Assembly: GCA_002284615.2 (NCBI GenBank)
Contig: MU069664.1
Coordinates: 1 to 19,231 of the forward strand
Direction: 5' to 3'
Source of the DNA: Dunaliella salina
Lineage: Eukaryota; Chlorophyta; Chlorophyceae; Chlamydomonadales; Dunaliellaceae
Length of the DNA stretch: 19,231 bases
The notes beneath the pieces are model-generated. The model did not search any database and was not told the DNA's origin. It worked only from the letters and a program-made list of their open reading frames with translations. Position numbers and translations under genes: made by a program. Position 1 is the stretch's first letter. Each line of letters begins with the position of its first letter. Below, in pieces: positions 1 through 11,365 of this stretch.

Positions 1-80
1 TCAGAGCCCGGCGCATATCCAGGCTGCGTCCGGTGAGTAGTACAGGAGGAACTCAAGCAAGGAAGCATCCCAAGCATTAG

Positions 81-160
81 CCAGTACCATCTGCCCCTCC
101 CAGGGTCCAGGTACACCCTTCCAGAACCATCTGCCCCTCCCAGGGTCCAGGTACACTCAA
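81..160. repeat. 40-bp direct tandem duplication
   Basis: The 31-bp stretch starting ACCATCTGCCCCTCCCAGG occurs at 86-116 and again at 126-156 with no mismatch. The flanking bases are largely shared too, giving two 40-bp units. Confidence 0.9.
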
Positions 161-728
161 TCCAAGTGCCAGCATTCAATTGCGCCAGGTGCTCTGCATT
201 TCAGTCTCGAATCTCACGGAATCTTCTAGGAATCTCGCCAGCTACACATTCATTCCACCAAGCCTCAGGCCCCGCAGCACTCATCGCAGCGCGGGCCGAG
301 GCGCAGGGGAGCAGCCTTAGCAGAAGGGGCAGCAACTCACAATCCCTGTGCTCCTCAGTACCATCTCTCCCCTGTCTAGTTAGCGCAGTGAATTGAACCA
401 GCGAAGTCAGCACACGCGACAAACCCAATAAGACCACTATCATGCTGTCAAGACCGTCAAAAGCCATAAACACCAAAACATGCCATCCATCCAATTCAAT
501 GGACAATTCAGCAACCTATGTACTGGGTGTTAGGTGGAGAAAGGGGTGGAGGCTTTAGGACGGGCCCCAACAGGAAGGTGAGGCGCCCACCAACCTGCCA
601 GACCTGCATTATCTTGATTGCTCTTAGCTTGCATAAGCTGGTGGAACTCACTGTTAGCGTCAGTGCTGACTGTTGGGTTTCTTTTGTGTCTGTTGCATTC
701 CAGCGGAGGCTTTAACTTTACTTTTAGG

Positions 729-845
729 CCCCGTTTAGAACAAAAGTTGGGTAATGCACGAAACAAAATTGCTTCACCCGATTCCTTTCACAAAGTAAAG
801 AAGTTACCCAACTTTGCGTTTGCAACCCTGGATAATTGTTTCGCG
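729..845 (+). repeat. Inverted-repeat element, GTTTA/GGGTAAT family copy 1
   Basis: The left end is GGCCCCGTTTAGAAC (728-742). Inside is a perfect 12-bp inverted repeat, AAAGTTGGGTAA (743-754) and TTACCCAACTTT (804-815), with a 49-bp spacer. The tail (TTTGCGTTTGCAACCCTGGATAATTG) resembles the reverse complement of the 2920-3068 copy. It looks like a non-autonomous miniature element, although its right boundary and target duplication are not clear. Confidence 0.6.
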
Positions 846-1454
846 CTACTTTCTGAAAGTCAGCTTGCTCGCGATTGATGCTGTGCTGTAGGAAGTTCCA
901 TTGTCATTGGGACTCTGCAAGGAAGTGCTGGGAAGGCTGCTGACATCTGCGGCTGGAAGCTTCAAACATGTCTGGGGTGCGCTGCGGCCAAGATACGCTA
1001 AATAGGCCACCTTTGAAGACAAAGAAGGCTCTCAGAAGCTTCGTGCTAATCCTGCAAGAAGTAATTTTTTTTTGAATTTCTCGTTACAGCCTGAATGAGT
1101 TCCGCATACAGGCATGGCTTCTCAAGTGGGTCATTTATAAATATGTAATGGTATAGAATGAACATCCAGGGCTATGTCAGTTCAAACAAATTAGCCTGTT
1201 GGAGTACCAGAAAACTTTTTCAACACCTGCATACAGTTGGAGCGCCACATGAACACCTGCAAGTTGACCTCTTGATGGTTTTTGTAGGTCCACGGCCTTG
1301 GGCCACATAGATGCAGTAAATTTATACGTGCACAGCTGTTTGGAGGGTGGAGAGTCCAAGAGCAGGGTTGCAAAGGGTGCGTATTTTCTTTGAAAAACAG
1401 AACAATCAGAACTATCAGAACAACTGAAAAATTGTAATTAGAAAATCGAAATTA

Positions 1455-1505
1455 GCAATTACCCAGCAATTGCATTTGAAAACCTGGGTCATTCTGATGG
1501 GTAAC
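1455..1505 (+). repeat. GGGTAAT family, partial copy 2
   Basis: The stretch GCAATTACCCAGCAATTGCATTTG with following ACCTGGG matches the right half of the element at 1678-1770 and of copy 1. The left half is not recognisable, so this is a remnant at best. Confidence 0.4.
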
Positions 1506-1532
1506 CCGAAAAAGGAATGCACATTTCTTTGA

Positions 1533-1556
1533 CCCCCCCCCCCCCCCCCCCCCCCC
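1533..1556. repeat. Homopolymer tract of 24 C
   Basis: An uninterrupted run of 24 cytosines. It can form G-quadruplex or i-motif structures and is a likely place for length error in assembly. Confidence 0.95.
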
Positions 1557-1677
1557 TCCCATGAGTAATTAAAGATTCAGAAGTTCTATCCATCTCTGAT
1601 GCTCCATGGTTTCTATTGTTTGAAATCAACAGCCCAAATGTTGCTGTTCAGAGAATGCAATTTAAGAAGTACCTTAA

Positions 1678-1770
1678 GCCCTGTTTAAAACACGCCGGGT
1701 ATAGGGTAATTGAAAATTCAAGAAATGCGATTACCCTAGAATTGCATTTACAATCCCGTGTAAGATTTTA
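1678..1770 (+). repeat. Inverted-repeat element, GTTTA/GGGTAAT family copy 3
   Basis: It starts GCCCTGTTTAAAAC, like copy 1. It contains a perfect 9-bp inverted repeat TAGGGTAAT (1702-1710) and ATTACCCTA (1730-1738), then GAATTGCATTTACAATCCCG, matching the tails of the other copies. Confidence 0.55.
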
Positions 1771-2557
1771 GGGTATCCGCAGGAGGGTAAAAAAAAAAGT
1801 AGTGGAACACCCGTCAAAAAATGGGTGGGACCCCCCTGACCCACCCACCCACCCCAAACCCCCTTTTGCAGCAACCCTACGCGGACAAAAAGGGTATCAA
1901 TCTGCTCCTTTTTGAAATAGCTATCCATCTGCATACTCACCATACTGGAAAAGTGAGTTGCAGCAGAGTTATGGGACAAAAACTGAGGAGCGGACGCCCA
2001 TGCATACCTGCCCTTCCAGGCACCCGCAATTGGCTTGCAAGTCCACTAACTGCCCTCTTGACTTCACCTTGCATATTCACATCATACATTGTCACTATCC
2101 TGGAAATTTGAACTGGTTTGCCACATGTTCGTCTCTACACCCCCTGCCGCCCACACCCTTGCGCGTATGGCACTAACTCCCAGCCATGCACACAGACCCC
2201 CCCTTTTACTCAATTTACCTAAAGAGGGTGCCCACAGACAGTTCTCGAGCTCAGGAATCCAATGGTGCCTTCAGAATTCTGTAGAAGTGGCCCAGAAAAA
2301 TTCTGGAGGGGGTGTCCCAAAAAGTTGAAAAGCCCATTTTCACCGCCAAACACCCCACCACCCCCCCCTCCTCGGATCAGACCCATGCATACACCAGTCG
2401 ATAGCCCTTGATCCCAGGATTCCGAATATATAGTTTTTAGTAGGGCGGACACGGGCGTTCCAAAAGTTATGCTTCTTGGAGGCTCCTGGTATCCGGAAAA
2501 GAAAATGTGCATTTATGAATTTTTCTTACCGGGAGCCCCCCCCCCACCCGGCTGGTA

Positions 2558-2579
2558 AGGAAATTTCAAAAAATTTCCT
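2558..2579. repeat. 9-bp perfect hairpin
   Basis: AGGAAATTT (2558-2566) and AAATTTCCT (2571-2579) are perfect inverted repeats around a four-base loop. No U-tract or other sign gives it a function. Confidence 0.6.
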
Positions 2580-2919
2580 GGTCAATGGTGCAGTGTGAAG
2601 ATGATGATGTAGAGTGGAATCCAGCACAAAACAGAATGCAAGGATGTCTCCATAACTGTTCCGAAGCGAAGTTCGAGCCTTAAGACTCACCAAGCTGGAG
2701 CGATTTGCCAGTCTCAGTTCGTGACAACCATACTCTGGAAGCTTCTGTGAGCCTTCTCAATCATCCGAGGTAGCCTGCTCAGTGCATCATGCCTGGATGC
2801 ATCCCACCCCTCCCCGCGACTCCGGAGTGCTGCTGCTGACTCGCCCAAACTTCTTAAAGCACTTTTTTGCAAAGTCACAACATGCTTACAGTACAGCATC
2901 CCTGTCAAGCAAGCAGAAA

Positions 2920-3068
2920 AACCAATTACCCAGGATTGCAAAAATGCAAAGTGGGGTAATGCAAAATTCCTTTTTTGAAAGCAGGGCAATCAAGTTTTTT
3001 TCGAGAATTACCCTTACCCAGGTAAAAGAATTAATCTTTTGCGCATTACCCGTCTGTAAACAGCCCCT
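2920..3068 (-). repeat. Inverted-repeat element, GTTTA/GGGTAAT family copy 4, reversed
   Basis: Read on the minus strand it starts CAGGGGCTGTTTACAGACGG and ends with CACTTTGCATTTTTGCAATC and CTGGGTAATTG, paralleling copy 1. A perfect 9-bp inverted repeat GGGTAATGC (2954-2962) and GCATTACCC (3043-3051) lies inside. Opposite orientation from copies 1 and 3 argues for dispersal rather than tandem duplication. Confidence 0.55.
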
Positions 3069-3074
3069 GAATGA

Positions 3075-3121
3075 GAGAAAACCAATCTTCCAATGAATGA
3101 GAGAAAACCAGTCTTCCAATG
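3075..3121. repeat. Short tandem duplication
   Basis: AATGAGAGAAAACCAATCTTCC and AATGAGAGAAAACCAGTCTTCC occur in tandem with one mismatch (period 25), right after the inverted-repeat element. No function is seen. Confidence 0.7.
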
Positions 3122-3439
3122 AGGATAGCGGGACAAACAACCATGCACTAGCCTTGTGCGTGTCGAATGCAGCAGCTTCGGACGGCAAAGCTGTTCGTGC
3201 CACGAAGTTCTACCTGGGCTGATTTTCCTCACATACGAAGACGAAATTTCTAAATTTAATTTGTTAGGGACACAAAAAGTCTTCTCCGAACATAAATTTT
3301 CCTTTTTCCATCATTTTCATCATCATCATTTTCGCAACTGATGTGATAAGCTGACGGTTTCTTTCATTTCCAATCAAATCCGTTGAAAATGATATAATCA
3401 CAGAAGGCTCCTGGGGCTTGCCTAGTTTCCCTGGGCAGC

Positions 3440-3532
3440 ATGGAGCAGGCCCTTCAGGATGGGGATTTCATTGAGGTTGATGGTGATGAAGGGGAAGTGT
3501 GGGTTGCACAGGTTCTGGCTCTACCTGCAAAG
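3440..3532 (+). CDS. Exon 1: start of BAH domain
   Basis: This exon encodes 31 residues, including DGDFIEVDGDEGEVWVAQVL, the first strands of a BAH domain (acidic 'G-D-x-V-x-V ... E-x-W-x-A-x-V' pattern). The ATG at 3440 lies in a reasonable context (cagcATGGag), so it may be the initiator. A pyrimidine-rich stretch ending in CAG at 3436-3438 could instead be an acceptor, making this an internal exon with undetected 5' exons. The donor is GTGAAT at 3533, after AAG, phase 0. The next intron is only 104 bp. Confidence 0.75.
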
Positions 3533-6500
3533 GTGAATTGGGCGCGCATGCCCTTCCTTGGAACGCTCTGCATCTGATGACATTTGAACTCCCAACCCAT
3601 TGGCCATTCACAGCAAAATTCACATTGGCTGTGCAGGATTTGATGGAGGTCACATGGTTCTATACCATCACGGACATCTTTGGCTCTGCTTTTGGTGGTA
3701 TGGGGGGTTCAAAGGGTGTGCCTGTGGTTGACATGCGCAGGTGCGTCCATGAGCATGATGAATAAGCACTCGTACACACATCCAGCTCAGCTCTTGATTT
3801 GCTTCAAAACCAGCCAAGACTGTGTAGCAAAACACACAATTGTTGCAAAACACAGACTCACCAAATTCTATTTTTTGAAAAAAGATTCTGGACACAAGGA
3901 ATCACAATTTTCTGTTGCCACCTGTGTTGCATGCCACTGTGCGCCTTTTTGTGTCTCTTTCACTTTGAGCACCAAGAACACACTGACTGACACAAACAAA
4001 ACACGCAGAATATTTTTTGGACTCAAGCGAGGTGAAGCCGGAGAGATCATTCCTTGCAGAGACAGCGAAAGGCTACAAGTGGGTGCACTTCGCAGGTGAG
4101 TTATGTTAAATACAAGACAGCAAAAAAAGTAGTCCTCAGAATGACAGGGGTTGACTTGAAGACCAATGCTTGCAACATTTATAATGGCATGCTCCAATCA
4201 TCAATTTCACAATTGTGTAGGGTTGGCCGATTCCATACATGGGTTTTTCGGGTATGATCTATACAGATATGTAAATGTGTGGATACGTATACATCTTGGC
4301 ATGTATGGATTGAAATTTTCGTTTTTCACCGTTAAATGGATTGAGATGTGGCCATGTATATGCAGTTTTATCACACACTGTACTACTTTTTTTATCATCC
4401 CGCAAGAATAATGTTTTGGAGGGGCGCGGGATGACTGCGGGACGACTTGAAAATAATTATTTTGGGGGCTGCGTGATTGTTGCGGAATTACGAAAATAAT
4501 TATTTCAAAATAATTTAGTGTTGGGCGAGGGAGGCCCTTGACGGCTTTGGAGGGGCTCGTCAGCTGGCCTGCAGCTTCTTCAAGCCCTCCCTCACTGAGG
4601 CACATCAGAAGGAAAGCAGGAAGCAGGGGAGGATGATGTTCCAGGAAAAAGCTTGCTCAGCAGTGTGCAATGGCAGGTCCTACATGCATGTAATACCAGT
4701 GAAGTGAATGGGCAAGAAGAGGGGTCTGTCCCTGCGGGAATGTGCGGGATTACCAAAAATATTTACGGAGGAGGGAGCGGGATTGGGGAGGGATTGTGAA
4801 AATGAATATTTTTTTCAGGGGTGCGGGATGATCACCTGGTAGTACGGTACATATATGTGCCATATGTATATTATATATATTTTGCATGGAAGTAGCCAAC
4901 CCTACAATTGTGAATGAAGCATCGGTGAAAAAATCAAAAGAAGGATGAGGGACAATTCAGAAGGAGGATAAGGGAGCCAACAAAGATTTCAGAGAAAGTA
5001 TCCTGGAGACCCATTTCCTGAAAGATAGAAGAACTCGTTGCCACCAAGGAGCACCAATCAGCTCGATGGACATGGTGGGGAGTGGGGTAAAACAAAATTT
5101 TTTGTGCGGAGCGCATGCATTTTTATCTGCTTGCAACCATGCTCAGCGTTGAGCATTTACATTTTGAATTATATGTGAACCCTTCCTCTTCGTCTCTCTT
5201 ATTTAGAAGTCACAAACCCTGTGTGCAGGAAGGTCAGGGTGCTGCAAATATCCCCGGGCCAGCCGCTGCTGGCAGGCGACGAAGGCTTTGACTACTGGTT
5301 TGACCAGGCTTACATGGAGAAATTTCACACGTTTGAAGACCTGGTGCAACCCCACACCTCGACAGGTGACACTTGTGCCTGTGCCTGGAAGCTGCAGCAA
5401 AATGATTAGGGTTGGCCAATTCCATACCTATGTACGCCATATTGTAGAATTTCCTGCCAAAGCTGATACGAACATTATGTGTTTACACTGAATGAGCCAA
5501 CCCTAAAATTGATGGATGAAACACTTAAGTATTTCCTTGCTATGTCCCATGCTTTGTTGTGCTCTTGAAGCACATTCTTACACAATGTCACAATCCTTGG
5601 CCTCCAATTTCGAACAAGCACTAGGAGCAGGGTCATTGCTTACAACTCGCTGAGAGATGCGTTCAGTCGCTTAAAGCTGAAAGGTATGCAATTGCCGAGG
5701 GGCCCTGTTCTGTCTTTTACTGCCTACAAGCAAAGACAGAGGCTCTGCACAGCATCAAGCTAGGCATCTGTCATTATTTAATCCAATTAAATGCCATCAT
5801 ACAGGCCAGAACCACAGACTCTTGGTGGAACGACCCTTGGTGGAATGACCCTTGATGGAATGATCCATTTGGAGTGCTCTTAGGGAAGTCCCTCTCTTTG
5901 CAACAAGTGTCTGGAGTCGTAGGACCTCCATAATTCTCCATTCGCCTTGAGAGGCTTGCAGTGTTATCTCTGTTCATTGGGGATGGTTATCTGCAAACAT
6001 GCGCAGCATTGGTGATCTCCTGACGTGGAGGTGCAAATGATGATTATGCAACCAGCAGCATTCTGCCGTCATTCACCAGGAAATTTTTTTGCTTTCAATG
6101 TTTTCATGCCATTTAGGCAGGGATGTTTTTTCATCCATTCGGAATTTACTTTTCCATGTTTCATTCGCCCGGAATGCTTTTAACCATCATGCCTGCATGT
6201 AGGCAGGTATGCACTTGTTTCATTCACCCGGAATGCTTTGTCGTGTTACATTCACCCAGAGCATGCTTTTCCTGGAAATATGGAATGCCTTTCTAGCAGG
6301 CATGGTGCTTTCTCTGGAAAAACGGAATGCTGTTCCACGTTTCATTGCCTGGTTTCGTGATTTCAACCATCATGCATGTAGGTGGGGGGATGCACTTGTT
6401 TCATTCCCTCAGAATGCTTTTCCATGTTACATCCAACCGGAGCATGCTTTTCCTGGAAATACGGAATGCCTTTCTAGAAGGCATGGTGCTTTCTCTGGAA

Positions 6501-9500
6501 ATTCGGAATGCTGTTCCACGTTCCATTTGCCTGGTTTCATGCTTTCAACCACCATGCCTGCATGTAGGCAGGAATGCACGCGCGCTACGTGTACGGCGCC
6601 AGTGCATAGGTGGGGGATGCACTTGTTTCATTCNCNCAGAATGCTTNTNCATNTTNCATCCAACCGGAGCATGCTTTTCCTGGAAATACGGAATGCCTTT
6701 CTAGAAGGCATGGTGCTTTCTCTGGAAATTCGGAATGCTGTTCCACGTTCCATTTGCCTGGTTTCATGCTTTCAACCACCATGCCTGCATGTAGGCAGGA
6801 ATGCACGCGCGCTACGTGTACGGCGCCAGTGCATAGGTGGGGGATGCACTTGTTTCATTCACCCAGAATGCTTCTTCATATTTCATTCAACCGGAGCATG
6901 CTTTTCCTGGAAATATGGAATGCCTTTCTAGAATGCATGGTGCTTTCTCTGGAAATTCGGAATGCTGTTCCACGTTCCATTTGCCTGGTTTCATGCTTTC
7001 AACCACCATGCCTGCATGTAGGTAGGGGGATGCACTTGTTTCATTCACCCAGAATGCTTTTTCATATTTCATCCACCCGGCGCATGCTTTTCCTGGAAAC
7101 ATGGATTGCTTTCCCAGGAGGCATAGTGCTTTTTGTGAAAAAAATAGAATGCTGTTCCATGTCCCATTTGCCCAGAATGCATTTAACCATCATGCCTGCA
7201 TGTAGGCAGGAATGCACGCGCGCTACGTGTACGGCGCCAGCGCATGGCAGCCCACCATGCCCAGGCGAGGCGAAGCAGCTCCAAGGCCGTGAACTCTGCT
7301 AGGACCACCACAACCGCAAGGAAAAAAGCGGGGCAAAAGGCACTTTCTTCACGTGCCCCATCATTGTCTGCACTGCCCTCTCCTCCCTGCTCACTTTTCA
7401 CTCCTTCAGCAGTAGGGTGGGCAGCAGAAGGAGTGGCAGCAGCAGGAGTGGCAGCAGCAGCACCAACACCACTGCCACCAACAGCACTAGCAGCACCACC
7501 ACCAACAGCACTAGCAGGAGCAGCAGCAGGGCAAGCAGGCGCAGAGCCAGATTCCCAAGCACATTCTGCTTTGCACGCAGCAACCGCTGCTGATCTGTCA
7601 CAAAGAGTAAATCAGGGAGCCCACCCGCTCACATCTCTGCCTGCACCCACACCCATCACAACAGCGCCAGAGGATTTGTTGGTCCGGGCTCCTCCAGCTC
7701 CCACTCTCACAGCGCCTTATGCAGGAGCAGGATTAGCTGAAGGGAGCCTGCCGATGCCAGCTTCTTTAGACTCCACACTCACCCCACTCTCAGCACCTTG
7801 CACAGCAGCAGCATTAGCGGCAGGAGCCCAGGCAGCAGCAACAGAGGGTCTCTCACCACCTTGCACAGCTGCAGGAGCAGTAGCAGCAGCAGCAGAAGCA
7901 CAGGCAGCAGAAGAGGGCGCCCAAGCTCTGGCCTTGGCACAGCCCTCTGTCCCTTCCTCCAATCCCTCACCCTGGTTGTCTGGGCAGCACGTTCTGGCAG
8001 TAGCCCAGGATGTGGTGAGGGTATGGGAGGTCGCAGAAGTGCAGGTGGCGGCAGGAGCCCTGGGTGTGCCAGGATCTCAGGAAGATGTGGAAGGATCTCG
8101 AGATGTGGCAGGGATGGCAGGAACGGCGAGGATGGCAGGGTCACGGCCAAAATCTCAAGATGTGACACGGATGGCAGGGATGGCAGGGTTGCAGCCAGGA
8201 TTTAAAGAAACTCAAGATGTGGCAGGATGGCAAGGTGTTCCATGGATGGCAGGGACGGCGGGGATGGCAGGGTCACAGCCAGGAACTCAAGAAATTCAAG
8301 ATGTGGCAGGATGGCAAGATGTTCCATGGATGGCAGGGATGGCGGGGATGCCAGGGTCACAGCCAGGAGCTCAAGAAACTCAAGGTGTGCCAGGATCCCA
8401 AGATGTTGCACAGAGGGCAGGGATGACAGGGATGGCAGGATCACAGCCAGGATCTCAAGATGTGGCAGGATTTCAAGGTGTTGCACGGATGGCAGGGATG
8501 GCGGGGTCATATCCAGGATCTCAAGATGTAACAGGACCTCAAGATGTGGCATGGATGTCAGGGGTGGCCGGGATGGCTGGGATGATAGGAGCACAAGGTA
8601 TGCCAGGATCTCAGGGAGGTGAGGCAGGGATGCAGACCCCCAAGAGCTCAGTTTGGAACCTGGTGACCATGCCAGAGGCAGCAGAGTCAGGGACAGCTGC
8701 CTGGGGTGAGCTTGGAGCAGCGGAGGAAGAGACATTGATACCTATAGACGGTGCTGTTCTGCGGAGGGCGGCTGATGCGGTGCCGGAGGTAGCCAGTCTC
8801 CTTGGCGCAGCACTTGTGCCAGCAAGAGGGCCTACCCATGCTCACAAAGAATTGATACCCGGAACCACCCCGTGTCCCTCTGGTGTGCCTGACCTCGTAC
8901 CGCTCCCTTTGTGCCCTTTCCCCCCTCCTATGCTGATGGAGGGGTTGTGTCCCATGGATGGAACAGCATCTGCTCCGTGCCCCTTCCCTCTTCCTATGCC
9001 GATGGAGGGGTCCGGTCCCATGGATGATGCAGCACCTGCTCCGTGCCCCTTTCCACTTCCTATGCCGATGGAGGGGTTGTGTCCCATGGATGATACAGCA
9101 CCTGCTCCGTGCCCACTCCCTCCCCCTACGCCGATGGAGGGGTTGTGCCCCTTCCCACTTCCTATGCCGATGGAGGGGTTGTGTCCCATGGATGATACAG
9201 CACCTGCTCCATGCCCACTCCCTCCCCCTACGCCGATGGAGGGGTCCGGTCCCCTGGATGAAACAGCGCCTGACTTGTGCGCTTTTCCTCCTCCTTCGCT
9301 GATGGAGGGGTCGTGTCACATGGATGAAACAGCGCCCGTCAAACAGCAAGGCCACATGCTTGCACACCCTGGTGCACCTGCTCTGCCTGAGATTTCTCCT
9401 TTTCCACGCCTGTCCGGGACTTGTCCCATTCCACACCCGCCTGGGATTTCTCCTGCACCCCACCTGCCTGACACATGCACGTGTTGTGATCCAGGACAGC

Positions 9501-9538
9501 AGGGTGTAAGTTGTGCAGATGAAGTGCAGCAGCCACAC

Positions 9539-9575
<37 letters not shown>

Positions 9576-9601
9576 TGCTGCTGTGTGCATTCTCAGGCCA
9601 G

Positions 9602-9638
<37 letters not shown>

Positions 9639-10583
9639 TATGTGCATTCTCAGGCCAGCAGCAGCAGCAGCAGCAGCAGGGGCAGCAGGGTGAGCAGCTG
9701 CTCAAATTGGAATCCAAGCAGCCGCAGCAGCAACTGCTTGTATTGCAAGGCCAGGAGCAGCAGCAGCTGCTCCCATTGGAAGCCCAGGAATCGCAGCAGC
9801 AGCTGACTGTGTGGCAAGACCGGCAGAAGCCACATCAGTGGGAGCAGCAAAAACAACAGCAGCCGCTCCCAATGGAAGTCCAGGAGTCGCAGCAGCAGCT
9901 GACTGTGTGGCAAGACTGTCAGAAGCCACATCAGCGGGAGCAGCAAATGCAACAGCAGCTGCTCCCATTGGAAGCCCAGCAGTCGCAGCAGCAGCTGACT
10001 GTGTGGCAAGACCGGCAGGAGCCATGGCAGCGGGAGCAGCAAAAGCAACAGCAGCTGCTCTCAACGGATCCCCAGGAATCGCAGCAGCAGCTGACTGTGT
10101 GGCAAGACTGTCAGAAGCCACATCAGAATGAGCAGCAAAAGCAACAGCAGCTGCTCCCATTGGAAGCTCAGGAGTTGCAGCAGCAGCTGACTGTGTGGCA
10201 AGACCGGCAGGAGCCACAGCAGCAGGAGCAGCAAAAGCAACAGCAGCTGCTCCCATTGGAAGCCCAGGAGTCGCACCAGCAGCCGCTTGCGTTGCTAAAC
10301 CAGCAGGAGGAACACACACACCTCCCACCCTTGTTGCCTGACCTACAGCAGACAGCCCAGTTTTCTGGTCTGCAGCAACTGGTGCTGCCGCCCTCCTCGC
10401 CCAAGCTTCATCATCTGTCGCAGGCGCCGCTGCCATTGCCAGGTCTGTGGCAGCAAATGCCAGCATTGCCGCCCTTGCCAGAGTCGTGGTTGCCTGAGTG
10501 GGAATCGGTGGACAAGCACCAGCAGCGCAATGAGCACCAGCAGCACCAGCAGCAGTTGCACCACAGCCAGCAACAACACCAGT

Positions 10584-10627
<44 letters not shown>

Positions 10628-11240
10628 GCAGCCCTGGTGATGCAGGAAGAAGACCTGGATGGGCATTGGGTGCACGGGGCCTCATCCTTTGCAGACGCAG
10701 ATTGCATGGACCTGGACCATCAGCAGCTTCCGCCTCTTCCTCCGCTCCTCCCTCCGTTGCAGCAGCTCCCGCCTGTGCCTTTGCAGCAGCAGCAGCAGGG
10801 GCAGGTGCCAATGCAAGAGGATGAGCAGCATCAGCATCAGCAGCAGCAGCAGCAGCACCAACAGCAGCAGATGCATGTGGGTGTGAATTTGCAGCAGCAG
10901 TTTCTGCCCATGCCTTCACAGCAACAGCTTCCAGAAATGCCTCAGCATCAGCAGCAGCAGGAGGGGCAGATGCCCACGCAAGAGGATGAGCAGCAGCAGC
11001 ACCAGCAGCAGCAGCAGGTCTTCCACCTGCCACGCTCACCCTTGCAATCAGGCTCCAACACTGACAGGCTTCATGGCAAGCAGCAGCACATGATGGACCA
11101 GCATCGAGCTGAGCAGCTACCCCTTTCCTCTCTTCACCACTTGCAGCAGCAGCAGCAGCTGCTGCAGCCGCCCCTGTCAGGAGAGCACATGCAACGCCAG
11201 CAGTTTCCAGAGCCTGGGTCCTTTTCTGGACACGATCATA

Positions 11241-11278
<38 letters not shown>

Positions 11279-11317
11279 CGCCGCCATAACCTACGCAAGA
11301 GGCCTCAGCGTGAGCAG

Positions 11318-11365
<48 letters not shown>

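Larger units (their letters stand above)
1..3439. other. Region upstream of the methyltransferase gene, no supported gene
   Basis: I see no exon set here that can be defended. Short open frames exist on both strands but have no recognisable domain and no paired splice sites. The region holds a 40-bp duplication (81-160), members of a GGGTAAT inverted-repeat family, a C24 tract, C-rich patches near 1830-1860 and 2530-2550, and a small hairpin (2558-2579). The promoter and any 5' exons of the downstream gene should lie here. An AT-rich GATATAATC at about 3389-3397 sits some 45 bp before the ATG but is not convincing as a TATA box. Confidence 0.5.

Noticed and set aside
2592..2670. Possible plus-strand exon reading CEDDDVEWNPAQNRM
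   Set aside because: It follows a CAG but has no acceptable donor before its stop, so it cannot be linked to the BAH exons.
2690..2870. Possible minus-strand exon near a GTGAGT donor
   Set aside because: The protein-like frame ends in a stop before the donor, and the frame that passes the donor is short. No second exon or domain could be found.
3387..3400. TATA-like promoter (GATATAATC)
   Set aside because: The surroundings are AT-rich and there is no supporting initiator element, so position alone is not enough.
5631..5691. Possible exon reading VIAYNSLRDAFSRLKLK before a GTATGC donor
   Set aside because: It looks protein-like, but all nearby acceptors give phase 2 while exon 4 leaves phase 1, and no CMT segment matches it.
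6060..7250. CRISPR-like array
   Set aside because: Units are about 182-227 bp and similar throughout, with no short repeat/unique spacer pattern, and the context is eukaryotic.
6209..7302. Long frames with recurring MPACRQECTRATC-like words
   Set aside because: They come from the satellite array. The repeated peptide follows the DNA period, differs between frames and includes N bases.
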